The translations under genes were made by a program, and so were the position numbers. A stretch of 64,000 nt of DNA from UBA11872 sp965198285 (GTDB lineage: Bacteria > Chloroflexota > UBA11872). The notes beneath the pieces were generated by a model. That model saw only the letters and a program-made list of their open reading frames with translations. It did no database searches and was not told the origin of the DNA. The stretch spans positions 1,984,001-2,048,000 of the forward strand of contig OZ240251.1 of NCBI GenBank assembly GCA_965198285.1, read 5' to 3'. Each line of letters starts with the position of its first letter. Positions within the stretch are counted from its first letter, which is position 1. Shown here one piece after another: positions 23,729-32,248 of the stretch.

Positions 23729-25309
23729 CTAGCGCGACACGTCGCCCTTGTCGAGCCCTTCTTGCCAACGGGCCAGCATGCGGTTGACTTTTTCCGCCGC
23801 ATCGAGCATGGACTGAACCGGATCGGCTTCACCGACAAGCGCTTTGTCCAGAACCGGCCGCCACTCGGCGCGCAGCTCCAGAAAATTGCCGCCCGGCACG
23901 TACCACTGGTCGTGCCGCACGTAGGGCGACTCGGGGTAGGTGAACAGATGGTGCATTCCTTCGGGCGGTGGCGCCGTGGCCGCCGCGTCGTCCGCCACGG
24001 CCTTGAAGCACGGCATGTGGCCACGGTCGATCCCCACACGGCCTTGCACTTCCGGCCCGGCGAGGAAATGGGCCCAGGCCACGGCCTGCTCTTCCACACC
24101 GGTCGTGGTGGCGGACCGCGCGACCAGATGCGCCTGGTCGTTCAGCACGAAGTTGGCGTGATCGGTCACATTGCCCCAAACCATTGGAGCCAGTGACCAC
24201 CGGAACCGGTCCTTGATCCGCGGAATCGCAAACCCGGTGCTGTAGACGCGCCCGCCGATCCAGAAAACCTGATTGCCGGCCGCGAACGGACTGCCGAACT
24301 CGCCCGCCACGTCGGGCCTTTGTTCGGGAGCGAAGGCCACCCCATGCTCGTAGATCAGATCGACAATCCACTTCCACGCCTGCGGGCCGTCGCCGAGCGC
24401 CGGTCCCCACACCTGTGCGCCATCGTTGCCCCGGGGGCGCTCGGCTTGGTCGTTGTAGCCAAACGCGGCCGGAAATACGTAGAACTGCTCGCCACGATCC
24501 GAGTTGAGTCCGTAGATCCCGGCGTCAGGGTCGGTTACGCGCTTCGCCGCTTCTAAGAGGTCGTCGTAGCGCCAGCCCTCCACCGGCTCATCCACGCCCG
24601 CCGCCGCCAGCGCGTCGATGTTGTAGAGCATCCCGCCGATCACTGTCTGGAACGGCATCCCATGCTGCGGTCCGTGCATCGTGCGATCGTACGGGTATGA
24701 CTCGTCCTTGTTATCGGAGTACGAGTCCGGGATGAACCAATAATTGTCCGGATCGTGGTCGTCGCGTTTGTCCAGCAGGTCGTTGATCTGTAGCCACGAT
24801 TCACCTTCGATGTGCCGCTGGTAGGTGCCGCCGTTGAGCAGGTTCACCTCAGACAGCGTCCCCGCGGCGGCCTCGATCGCAATCTTCTCGTAAAAAATGT
24901 TGGTCTGTGGAATGAACTTGATCTTGACGTCGGGCCGCAGTTGCTCGAACCGTTCGATCCCCCAACTCATCGCCTTCCCACGGGGACCGGACGTGTGATC
25001 AGTGGCGAATTCGATCTTCACGGTTCGCTGGACGGGCGCGGCCTCCACCATCACTTCGCGCGTGACGATCTTTTCGACGACCCGCTCGACTGGCACTTCT
25101 TTTTGGACAATCTTCTCCACGACCCGCTCGACCGGGACTTCCTTCTCGACGATCCGCTCGACGGGCACTTCCTTCTCAATGACCTTCTCCACCGTCACAA
25201 CCTGCGTTTCACCACAGGCAGCCAGAGCGGCGACGCCCGCTGCGCTTACTCCCACCCCGCCGGCGATTCGCAGCAACTGTCGCCGGGTCATTCGCGAGTC
25301 CTTGCGCAT
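23729..25309 (-). CDS. Extracellular substrate-binding lipoprotein (ABC sugar type), protein 2
   Basis: ATG 25309 is preceded by a GGGGGAGG ribosome site. The Tat-type signal MRKDSRMTRRQLLRIAGGVG runs into lipobox LAAC, then a stalk of KEVPVERVVEKI-type repeats, shorter than in protein 1. The binding domain includes IEFATDHTSGPRGKAMSWGI and ERFEQLRPDVKIKFIPQ, closely parallel to protein 1, so the two are paralogues. The Gfo/Idh gene lies 73 bases downstream, implying cotranscription. No permease or ATPase is present. The ligand is probably a sugar or sugar acid, by family only. Confidence 0.85.
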   Translation of the reverse strand: MRKDSRMTRRQLLRIAGGVGVSAAGVAALAACGETQVVTVEKVIEKEVPVERIVEKEVPVERVVEKIVQKEVPVERVVEKIVTREVMVEAAPVQRTVKIEFATDHTSGPRGKAMSWGIERFEQLRPDVKIKFIPQTNIFYEKIAIEAAAGTLSEVNLLNGGTYQRHIEGESWLQINDLLDKRDDHDPDNYWFIPDSYSDNKDESYPYDRTMHGPQHGMPFQTVIGGMLYNIDALAAAGVDEPVEGWRYDDLLEAAKRVTDPDAGIYGLNSDRGEQFYVFPAAFGYNDQAERPRGNDGAQVWGPALGDGPQAWKWIVDLIYEHGVAFAPEQRPDVAGEFGSPFAAGNQVFWIGGRVYSTGFAIPRIKDRFRWSLAPMVWGNVTDHANFVLNDQAHLVARSATTTGVEEQAVAWAHFLAGPEVQGRVGIDRGHMPCFKAVADDAAATAPPPEGMHHLFTYPESPYVRHDQWYVPGGNFLELRAEWRPVLDKALVGEADPVQSMLDAAEKVNRMLARWQEGLDKGDVSR

Positions 25310-25505
25310 ATCGAACGCCTCCCCCTCCACGCGCCGCATCCACTCGACGCCGTAAGCCAAACTACGATGCGGGCACGAAAACTTCAACCACGAATCTCCC
25401 GGCCTCAAATCATCCCTGAGGCACCGCTCAGCTAAGGGAAGACGCCGGACAATGTCGGTCTCTTCCGTCTCCGCCTCTGCCAGATCGACTCTGTGAACCC
25501 CGAAG

Positions 25506-25629
25506 CTACCCCGCGCTCGCCGTGGCGGCCGCCACGGCCTTCAGCCCAACCGTCGCCGCCGTCCACTCGATCCCCGCGGATGCCCAGGCCAGCCATGCCC
25601 CGCACTTGATCCGCGGCTCCCGCTCATTT
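25506..25629 (-). pseudogene. 3' end of an unidentified gene truncated by IS copy C
   Basis: Read leftward from the IS boundary, the frame encodes REPRIKCGAWLAWASAGIEW, TAATVGLKAVAAATASAG and then TAG. It begins inside the IS junction, so the 5' part is lost. I do not recognise it. The stretch 25310-25505 upstream of substrate-binding protein 2 holds its ribosome site and presumably its promoter, but no clear motif. Confidence 0.35.
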
Positions 25630-26821
25630 GAGACCTTTGCAAAACCCTGGCATGAGGTGGATCGTGGAGACCATCTCAGCCGCCGCCGCGGGTCGTAGCT
25701 ATGCACCGGTCCACCCATGCGCCAGAACTCATCGACGCGTGGCTGCCGCCGCGGGTGGGCCGCAACGCCCGGCTGGAGCGGCTGACGCAGCTGATTGACT
25801 GGGCCCCGCGGGAGGCGCTGGTGGCCGACCTGCACGCCGCGCCAGTCGGGCGGCCGAGTTATCCGCCGCTGCTGATGGTGAAGGTGCTGCTGCTCCAGCA
25901 GTGGTACCAGGCGTCGGACCCCGCGATGGAAGAGGTGTTGTGGGAGCGCCTGTCGTTCCGGCGCTTCGTGGGCCTGGGGCTGCAGGACGACGCGCCGGAT
26001 CACTCGACGATCAGCCGCTTCCGCACGCGGCTGACGACGGCGGGCCGGGCCGAGCCGCTGTTCGCGGCGGTGGAGCAGCAACTGGCCGCGCGCGGGCTGC
26101 TGGTCAAGCAGGGCACGCGGCTGGACGCGACGCTGGTGGCCGCGCAGGTGCGCCGCCCGCGGGGAGGCGGCGCAGGCGCGGGCAGCCCCCGGGACCCGGA
26201 CGCGGCCTGGGCCCGCCGGGGCCCGCAGGCGCGCTTCGGCTACAAGCTGCACCTGGGGGTGGACGCCGACTCGGAACTGGTCCGGCGCGCGGTGCTGACC
26301 CCGGCGAACGTAAACGAGACCACGGTGGCGGACGGGCTGATCGCGGGGGACGAGGGGGCGGTGTATGGGGCTGCGGCCTAAGGCACGCACGCGCGCAGCG
26401 CCCGGCTGCGGGCGCGGGGGATTGCGGATCGGCTGATGCGACGGCCCACCAAACATCAGCCGCGGCTGGGACCAACGGCGCGCCGCCGCCACGCCCGGAT
26501 CGAACCGGTGCGGCGGCCGGTGGAGCACGTCTTTGGCACGTTGAAGCGCTCCTACGGCTACCAGCGGGTGCGCTACCGCGGCCTGGCCCGCAATACGACC
26601 GAGATGTGGTTCAAGCTGCTGGCGTACAACCGGCGCCGCGCGGACCGCGTACTGGCCGGCGCCCCGGCCTCGCCCTAGGCGCACTGCGCCCTCACCTCGG
26701 CGCGGTGGGCTGTGGGTAGCCCTCGGCGGGTGGCGACCCGAGCTATCCCGCCCCGCGTGACCCCGTCGCGGCCCGGCAGCCGCCCCTCGGCGCTGCTCAG
26801 GGCGCATTATTCAAAGGTCTC
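25630..26821 (+). mobile_element. IS5-like insertion sequence, copy C
   Basis: The 1192-bp element has the same termini as A and B. Its left half is closer to B (GRA, RRPRGGGAGAGSPRDPD) and its right half is closer to A (IADRLMRRPTKHQPRLGPTA plus the TAA), so it looks like a recombinant. The right flank is TCTCAA, matching the left flank of copy A. Confidence 0.85.
25701..26678 (+). pseudogene. IS5-like transposase with an in-frame stop (copy C)
   Basis: The frame is open from ATG 25701 for 226 codons to the TAA ending at 26381, then continues in frame to 26678 (RPVEHVFGTLKRSYGYQRVR). The stop is the same one-base change from TAT as in copy A. The catalytic Glu lies beyond it. Only readthrough or transposase from copy B could move this element. 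Confidence 0.85.
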
Positions 26822-26884
26822 TCTCAAGGGAGAGGGCGCAAGAGCGACACACCCACGGATCACTCGATGCTGGACTCCGTTGCT
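26821..26884. repeat. Right half of the REP-like palindrome and right copy of the dispersed repeat
   Basis: Bases 26822-26827 (TCTCAA) are the proposed right target duplication. GGGAGAGGGCGCAAGAGCGA follows and completes the palindrome begun at 8250. The stretch to CCGTTGCT resembles 8133-8197. A further CTCTCAAGGGCGAGG lies at 26883. Confidence 0.6.
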
Positions 26885-26919
26885 CTCTCAAGGGCGAGGG
26901 AGGAAGGGCGGCCTGGCCG

Positions 26920-27552
26920 TTAGGGGTCGATGCGGAAGGGTGGGTAGCGGTCGGTGACGAGCAGGAAGGCGTAGCCTTCGACGCGAGCCCCGTAGCGAAT
27001 GACGCCGACCACGAAGTCGAAAAGCGCGCGGGGGTATTGGGCGGTGATGATGACCATGATCCAGCCGATGACGACTGCCACCACGGCCAGGATCGAGAGG
27101 ATGATCAGCACGACATAGTGGGGAATGGCGAGCAGCCACTTGATGAGCGGCAGCCAGCGGTTCAGGTCGGTTTTCGCGTTGGGGTACTCGATATCGAGAT
27201 GGACTGACTGGTGTTCGTCGGTCGAAGGGTAGTCGTCACGCAGGGCCAGGACGTAGGTCTCGATACGGAACACGAAGCGGGTGAGTTCGAGATTCCAGTC
27301 GAACCACCAGCGCGGGTACTTGCGGCGAAAGACGAGGATGAGAACTAGCGGAAGCCAAATGATCGGGGCGTAGATTGAAACCGTATCGGGATTGTCGAAC
27401 TGGCCGCTGTTGACGAAGCCGGGGATCAGACCGGCGACGATGAGGATGGGGATGGCCATGATCAGCCGGAATAGCGTGGTGAGCCGGCTGAGCGGTTGGT
27501 CCGGGTAGTCAACTGAGAACTGGACGGGATAGTCGGACTGGTTACTGGCCAT
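26920..27552 (-). CDS. DUF4389 membrane protein, copy 2
   Basis: The product of 210 residues starts MASNQSDYPVQFSVDYPDQP. It shares FRRKYPRWWFDWNLELTRF, DLNRWLPLIKWLLAIPHYVV and RYPPFRIDP with copy 1 at 7465. The first membrane region (LIMAIPILIVAGLIPGFV) is longer here. The protein is predicted to be polytopic with charged cytoplasmic loops. Without the 18.5-kb insertion the two genes would be adjacent in tandem. Function unknown. Confidence 0.85.
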   Translation of the reverse strand: MASNQSDYPVQFSVDYPDQPLSRLTTLFRLIMAIPILIVAGLIPGFVNSGQFDNPDTVSIYAPIIWLPLVLILVFRRKYPRWWFDWNLELTRFVFRIETYVLALRDDYPSTDEHQSVHLDIEYPNAKTDLNRWLPLIKWLLAIPHYVVLIILSILAVVAVVIGWIMVIITAQYPRALFDFVVGVIRYGARVEGYAFLLVTDRYPPFRIDP

Positions 27553-27747
27553 GTGCTTTATCTTCTTCCGCCACGCTAGTGGACATAATGATACGACGGG
27601 GCCGAAATTTCTGCCCGGCTGGCGGCAGCTGGTGAAGTGGCTGACCTGGGGTGACGACACCTCGCCGGCGCGTGCGGGTTGGGCGCTGGTGGCGCACCAT
27701 GCGCGGGCCTTGAATGATTGCGTTGCGCACAGACAGGGAGCCGTCGG

Positions 27748-28270
27748 GTGACGGGCCGTGCTGACCGTCCGCTGGTGCTGGTGATCGAAGACGATCTGCG
27801 GTACGTGCGGCAGCTGCGCGCGGACCTGGCTGTATTCAATACAGATTGAGCCGTGCAACTGCCGGGCGGTTGTTGCAGGCACAGGCGAGAGAGTCCCGGA
27901 ACTGGCTGTCTCCAAGGATCCCGATGTCGTAGTCCTGGATCTTGGGCTGCCCGACATGGACGCGCTGGCTGTGTTCGCGCAGTTGCACGATATCGGCGAT
28001 GCGCCGGTTGGTAACGACCGTGCGAAAGAACGATGAGAACATCGCGCGGGCCCTGGACGCTGGGGCCGACGATTACCTGTCGAAGCCATTCGATGCTGAG
28101 CAGTTGCTGGCGCGACTGCGGGGTGTGCATTGGAGGACGACCGGGACAGCGGCCCGAACCAAGTGTTCATTCCGGCGCAATCGCTGGAGGAGGTCCGGGG
28201 CCGGGGTCCGCGCGCGGCCAGCGTCTGCCGCGCGTGCATGTGCGGACGGTACGGGGGTTTTGGGTACAAT
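27748..28270 (+). pseudogene. Decayed OmpR-type response regulator
   Basis: Fragments in several frames match the regulator at 30076-30777: GRADRPLVLVIEDDLRYVRQ, then DVVVLDLGLPDMDALAV, then GADDYLSKPFDAEQLLARLR, and a last trace RVHVRTVRGF. An in-frame stop at about 27850 and indels break it. Most of the winged-helix DNA-binding domain is deleted. It stands in the same position relative to the membrane gene at 28391 as the intact regulator does to the one at 30788. Confidence 0.75.
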
Positions 28271-28390
28271 CCTGACTATCCACATTATCTCATGGTCAGG
28301 CGGATCGCAGACTGCGCTCGTGGGGGCGTGATTTCAGACAGTTTGCCCCGTGGTACAATTGCATTCATATGGCTTAACCGGAATGAGTCA

Positions 28391-29812
28391 ATGCTAAGTC
28401 GCCATCCCGCCATTCAGCCCGGTTCCTGGTCATGGCTGCTGCCCGGCATCGGCTTATTGATTCTTCTGTTCGCAATAGTATTCTGGTGGGGTGCCGTATT
28501 CGGCACCCAGATCTTTAGCCTTGTCTTTCCCCAAGTTATTCCTCCGGAGTCTATCCTCGGCGATCTGAATCCAGATCGCGATGGAACGCTCGCAAATGCA
28601 GTATCAACAGCAGCGTTCTTGGCATTTGCAGTGCTTGCCTTGGCAAACGTCGTAACAGGCTATCGTCGGAAGTCTGGTTTGACTATCGTCGGCGGGTGGA
28701 TCGTGTTGACAATGACAGCTACTATTTTGGCGGCCGAAGACTTTGATGCGCTGATAATAAGAAGGCAACATATCATCCCAGTCGGGGCGTATCAGGTCCA
28801 TTGGATGTTGTTGGTAAGCCCACTGATTATTGCGTTTCTAATTGCGATGTTGTTTTTCATTCTAGATGTTCGCCAATCAGGCGAGGTCCGTGTCTTTTTG
28901 GCACTCGGAATTTTGGTCTGGATACTAGCTCTGCTGTACGATGCGGTACCTGACTTTCTCGACGACAGGTTTGCTTGGACAAAGGCCATAGCTAGTCCGA
29001 TCGAAGAGACTCTTGAGTTCGGCGGCGTGTTGCTTCTGGGACTAAGTGGGGAAATGGCCTTGCGCAGGAGAAGTGTTGGATTGTTGCGACCACGCCTTCT
29101 CCTTTCACTATTAATTGGAAGTCTGGGAGCGGTAGTGCTGCTTGGCAGTCTGGTCATTGCACTTGTGTTCCGTGCGCCATTCGTCAGCGCGCTCTCTGGG
29201 TCTGTGTCGGATGGAAACTTTTACATTGAACTAGAAAATGAAATGTCAGCTGTACAGGAATTGCGCATGCCCGAGAGCCCGATAGGCGAAGTCAAGATTC
29301 GAATGTTCAATCAGAATGCACATGGTCGTACGGGGATTATAACCTGGCGGGTTATTGAGGGAGGTCTAGTTGGAACATTCTTGCGCGAGGGTCGACTCGA
29401 AGTGGTGCCCCGCCACTACGTGACAGCGTGGGACTACGTGGGCTTAAGCACTATTGAATTCGATCCTCCGTTAAGCGGCGAGCGGGGGCGACTATTAGGT
29501 CTGCAAATTGTAGCGGATGTCGACGAGGAGAGCCGTCTTCGCGTTGCTGCGACCAAGGCGAACTTGTACGCCGGAGGTCGGCTCTGGGTTAATGGCGAGA
29601 TCACGTGGCCGGATCAAGACCTTGAGTTTGTGGCGTACAGCGCGGCCGAGCCAACCCGCAGCAAGCTGCAGGCCGTCTGGCGGACCATCAGTTCGGACTG
29701 GCTCTGGCCGGTGTTGCTTGTGACGCTTAGCCTTGCCCTTGTGTTGGTGACATTGATTCCAAGCCTAGTCTTAGCCAGGCTAGTGCTGCCAGTGGCCTCA
29801 CGTCAACGGTGA
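28391..29812 (+). CDS. Polytopic membrane protein with extracytoplasmic domain, paralogue 1
   Basis: From ATG 28391 the 473-residue protein has about seven membrane helices in residues 15-260 (LLILLFAIVFWWGAVFG, FLAFAVLALANVV, VFLALGILVWILALLY, LLIGSLGAVVLLGSLVIALV). A polar beta-rich segment of about 165 residues follows (GNFYIELENEMSAVQELRMP, ARGRLWVNGEITWPDQ-like), then a final helix (WPVLLVTLSLALVLVTLIPS). The conserved IEETLEFGG motif sits in the sixth helix. Homology to 30788-32227 is clear over the whole length. Base composition is visibly more A/T-rich than its paralogue, suggesting different history. It has no kinase or transporter motifs. Confidence 0.7.
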   Translation: MLSRHPAIQPGSWSWLLPGIGLLILLFAIVFWWGAVFGTQIFSLVFPQVIPPESILGDLNPDRDGTLANAVSTAAFLAFAVLALANVVTGYRRKSGLTIVGGWIVLTMTATILAAEDFDALIIRRQHIIPVGAYQVHWMLLVSPLIIAFLIAMLFFILDVRQSGEVRVFLALGILVWILALLYDAVPDFLDDRFAWTKAIASPIEETLEFGGVLLLGLSGEMALRRRSVGLLRPRLLLSLLIGSLGAVVLLGSLVIALVFRAPFVSALSGSVSDGNFYIELENEMSAVQELRMPESPIGEVKIRMFNQNAHGRTGIITWRVIEGGLVGTFLREGRLEVVPRHYVTAWDYVGLSTIEFDPPLSGERGRLLGLQIVADVDEESRLRVAATKANLYAGGRLWVNGEITWPDQDLEFVAYSAAEPTRSKLQAVWRTISSDWLWPVLLVTLSLALVLVTLIPSLVLARLVLPVASRQR

Positions 29813-30075
29813 TTCGTAGCGCCGAAGTTAGATGGACTCTTAGATGGTTGGTCGCGAGCGCGACTCCCTGATTTGTTTGTCCTGTCGGCACCGTGTTTGG
29901 GTCATGGTCTGACGCGGTATGTATTCTCGGTTGAAGTTGCGGTAGTTCGGGCCAGTCGGTGCCTGCAGCGCGCCAATGCCCTTAGTGGAGCAGGATACCC
30001 GGGTCGGGCGTGCGTGTTGCAGGTTGCAAGCGCTACGAATTGTGGGCCCATGCAACGAAGAGGAGACGATGAGCT

Positions 30076-30777
30076 ATGGGACGTGCTGACCGCCTGCTGG
30101 TGCTTGTGATCGACGATGACCTGCGGTACGCGCGGCAGGTGCGGGCGCATTTGGCGTCGTGCGAGTTTGAAGCGGTCTTCGCTGGCACGGGTGCTGGAGG
30201 TCTTGACCTGTGCGGCAGCGCGAAGCCTGATGTGGTACTGCTGGATCTGGGGTTGCCGGACGTGGATGCGTTGACGGTACTGCGGCGGGTTGGCGCGAGG
30301 TGCGACGCGCCGGTGGTTGCGATGGCGCTGGCGGAGGACGATGAAGGGATAGCTCAGGCCCTGGAGGCGGGCGCGGACGATTACCTTGCGAAGCCGTTCG
30401 ACGCGGAGCAGCTGCTGGCGAGACTGCGGGCGGTGTTGTGGCGGGCTCCGGGGGCGGAGGTTGGGGCGCCGCCGCCGTTTGCGTCGGACGGGCTGTGTGT
30501 GGAATTTGCGGCGGCGGAGGTGACGGTTGCGGGGCGGGCGGTGGCGCTCAGCGCCTCGGAGTTTCGGCTGCTGCGCTTCCTGGCGCGCAACCGGGACCGG
30601 GTGTTCACGCCGGCTCAACTGGTGGAGGAGGTCTGGGGGCCGGAGTATGCGGGGGATCGGCACCTGGCGCGGGTGTATGTGCGGCGGGTGCGGGAAAAGA
30701 TCGAGCCGGACCCCGGCGATCCACGGCACCTAGTTACGAGGCCGGGGGTGGGTTACATGCTGCGAAAGCACGGCTGA
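30076..30777 (+). CDS. OmpR-family response regulator (orphan)
   Basis: Receiver residues 1-120 contain the acidic pocket VIDDD (13-15), the phosphoacceptor Asp57 in VVLLDLGLPD and Lys in YLAKPFD. The conserved Thr/Ser switch position appears to be Leu in VVAMALAEDD, which may weaken phosphorylation signalling. The C-terminal winged helix (SASEFRLLRFLARNRDRVFT, EVWGPEYAGDRHLARVYVRR and VGYMLRKHG) is intact. The gene lies 10 bases before a polytopic membrane protein and no histidine kinase gene is nearby. The same regulator-membrane pair occurs decayed at 27748-29812. The 263-base gap upstream shows no clear feature. Confidence 0.9.
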   Translation: MGRADRLLVLVIDDDLRYARQVRAHLASCEFEAVFAGTGAGGLDLCGSAKPDVVLLDLGLPDVDALTVLRRVGARCDAPVVAMALAEDDEGIAQALEAGADDYLAKPFDAEQLLARLRAVLWRAPGAEVGAPPPFASDGLCVEFAAAEVTVAGRAVALSASEFRLLRFLARNRDRVFTPAQLVEEVWGPEYAGDRHLARVYVRRVREKIEPDPGDPRHLVTRPGVGYMLRKHG

Positions 30778-30787
30778 CGGCCGGGCC

Positions 30788-32227
30788 GTGGAGCGAACGC
30801 GCACGCTGGTGACCGGGCCGCTCGTGGGACGGGTCGGGCGGCTGGTGCTGCTTGGCGCGGTGCTGTTCTGGTGGGGCGGGGTCGTTGTTCCGAACCTGGT
30901 GAGTTTGGCGTTTCCGGAATGGTTGCCGCCGGAGGCGATTCCGCGTGATCTGAACCCCGACATTGATTGGGAGGGGCGGCTGGCGAATCGTGTGTCGGCG
31001 GCCGCGCTGCTGGCTCTGGCCGTAGTCGCCCTCATTGCCGCGGAGGTCAGTAGGAGGCGGGCCGCGGGATGGGTTGCCGTGGCCGGGTGGACCGTTTTGG
31101 CCGGTACGGCGGCGTTTTTGTTCTGGGAGGAGACCTCGGACTTTCATGCGACGGAGCTTCCGGGCCTGGCACGGGGCGTCTTCAGCGAGGACGTTCTTTC
31201 CCAGGCAGGAACGTTTATCTGGGTCCTTATGGCCATTCCGCTGATCGCGGGATTCCTGCTGGCGATGGCGGGGTTTTACTTCCGGGGATTGCGCAAGAGC
31301 GGCGTGCGCAGGCCGTTTGCCTTGGGGCTTGGCGCCTGGCTGCTTGCCCTTCTATGCGAAGGGACGACGCCGGCCTTGATCAAGGGCCGGGCCTATGGGC
31401 TGATGGTGGTTCTGGAGGAGACGCTGGAGTTTGGCGGCACCGTGCTTCTGGCGTTGAGCGCTGTCGCCGCCTGGTCGCAGCGCGATGCGTTGGCCGGCGC
31501 CTTTCGCGGCCGCCGTTTGGGCGTGCCGCTGATTGCGTCAGCCGCGGCTGTAGTCGCGCTGGGGGGCCTGTTTGCGGCGTTGGCGTTTCAGGTGCCGATG
31601 GTCGACGCACGTGCAACTGGTGGGCATGAGTTCTATTGGGTGAGCCTGGCGGACGGGCAGTCGGTGGCGCAGGAGTTCTCCATGCCAGGTGCTCCGCTCG
31701 CCGGAGCGAGTTTGCGACTGGCCAATAGGGACCCCGAGGGCCGGCCCGGCTCCGCTGTCTGGCAAGTGGTGGATTCGCCGGTGGGAAGTTCCGGTGATGT
31801 GCTTCGGCATGGTCGGGTTGAGGCACCGGCTGGAAACCTGCCGAAATGGGTGGACATCGACGTTCCGCTGCTGACGGCGACTGAGGGGCGGCGGCTGCTC
31901 CTGCAGGTGGCGGCGGAGATTGAGCCAAGGGCGGCCCTGCGTGTCGGCATGGTGCAGGGCAATCGGTACGAAGAGGGGCGGCTCTGGGTTAACGGGGAGC
32001 TGACGTGGCCGGACCAGGACATTGAATTCGTCGCGCACGGTGCCGTCGAGCCCACCCGAAGCAAGCTAGGGTCCCTGTGGAACCTGATGTCGTCGGATTG
32101 GCGGTGGGCAGCGCTGTCGGCCGAGGCGCTGCTGGCCCTTGTAATGGTGACGCTGATCCCGGCGATGCTTGTGGCAGCCGTTTGGTGCGGGCGGCGGGTG
32201 GGTGGGATACCATCGGGGTTGCGCTGA
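30788..32227 (+). CDS. Polytopic membrane protein with extracytoplasmic domain, paralogue 2
   Basis: The GTG start at 30788 lies 10 bases after the regulator stop. The 479-residue protein has the same plan as paralogue 1: about seven helices (LVLLGAVLFWWGGVVVPNLV, LLALAVVALIAAEV, LGLGAWLLALLCEG), the motif LEETLEFGGTVLLALS, an extracytoplasmic segment (HEFYWVSLADGQSVAQEFSM, EEGRLWVNGELTWPDQDIEF) and one terminal helix (LLALVMVTLIPAMLVAAVW). The beta-rich segment could sense or bind a ligand, with the soluble regulator as its output partner. I know no named family for it. Confidence 0.7.
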   Translation: MERTRTLVTGPLVGRVGRLVLLGAVLFWWGGVVVPNLVSLAFPEWLPPEAIPRDLNPDIDWEGRLANRVSAAALLALAVVALIAAEVSRRRAAGWVAVAGWTVLAGTAAFLFWEETSDFHATELPGLARGVFSEDVLSQAGTFIWVLMAIPLIAGFLLAMAGFYFRGLRKSGVRRPFALGLGAWLLALLCEGTTPALIKGRAYGLMVVLEETLEFGGTVLLALSAVAAWSQRDALAGAFRGRRLGVPLIASAAAVVALGGLFAALAFQVPMVDARATGGHEFYWVSLADGQSVAQEFSMPGAPLAGASLRLANRDPEGRPGSAVWQVVDSPVGSSGDVLRHGRVEAPAGNLPKWVDIDVPLLTATEGRRLLLQVAAEIEPRAALRVGMVQGNRYEEGRLWVNGELTWPDQDIEFVAHGAVEPTRSKLGSLWNLMSSDWRWAALSAEALLALVMVTLIPAMLVAAVWCGRRVGGIPSGLR

Positions 32228-32248
32228 GGACTGCTTAGGGGTCGCGTG

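Larger units (their letters stand above)
8276..26821. mobile_element. IS-bounded 18.5-kb composite transposon-like segment
   Basis: Direct IS5-like copies A (left end GAGACCTTTG at 8276) and C (right end CAAAGGTCTC, last base 26821) bound the segment. TCTCAA lies immediately outside on both sides (8270-8275 and 26822-26827). Removing the segment and one TCTCAA rebuilds a continuous REP-like palindrome, CAGCCCTCTCTCTCAAGGGA and onward. It also places the two paralogous DUF4389 genes side by side. The inner flanks of A and C share no such duplication. Cargo comprises three GHL10-like genes, two substrate-binding proteins, a Gfo/Idh oxidoreductase and many gene fragments. Insertion as one compound unit, or integration of an IS-bearing circle by recombination, would both produce this. 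The reading rests on a short duplication plus context. Confidence 0.65.
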
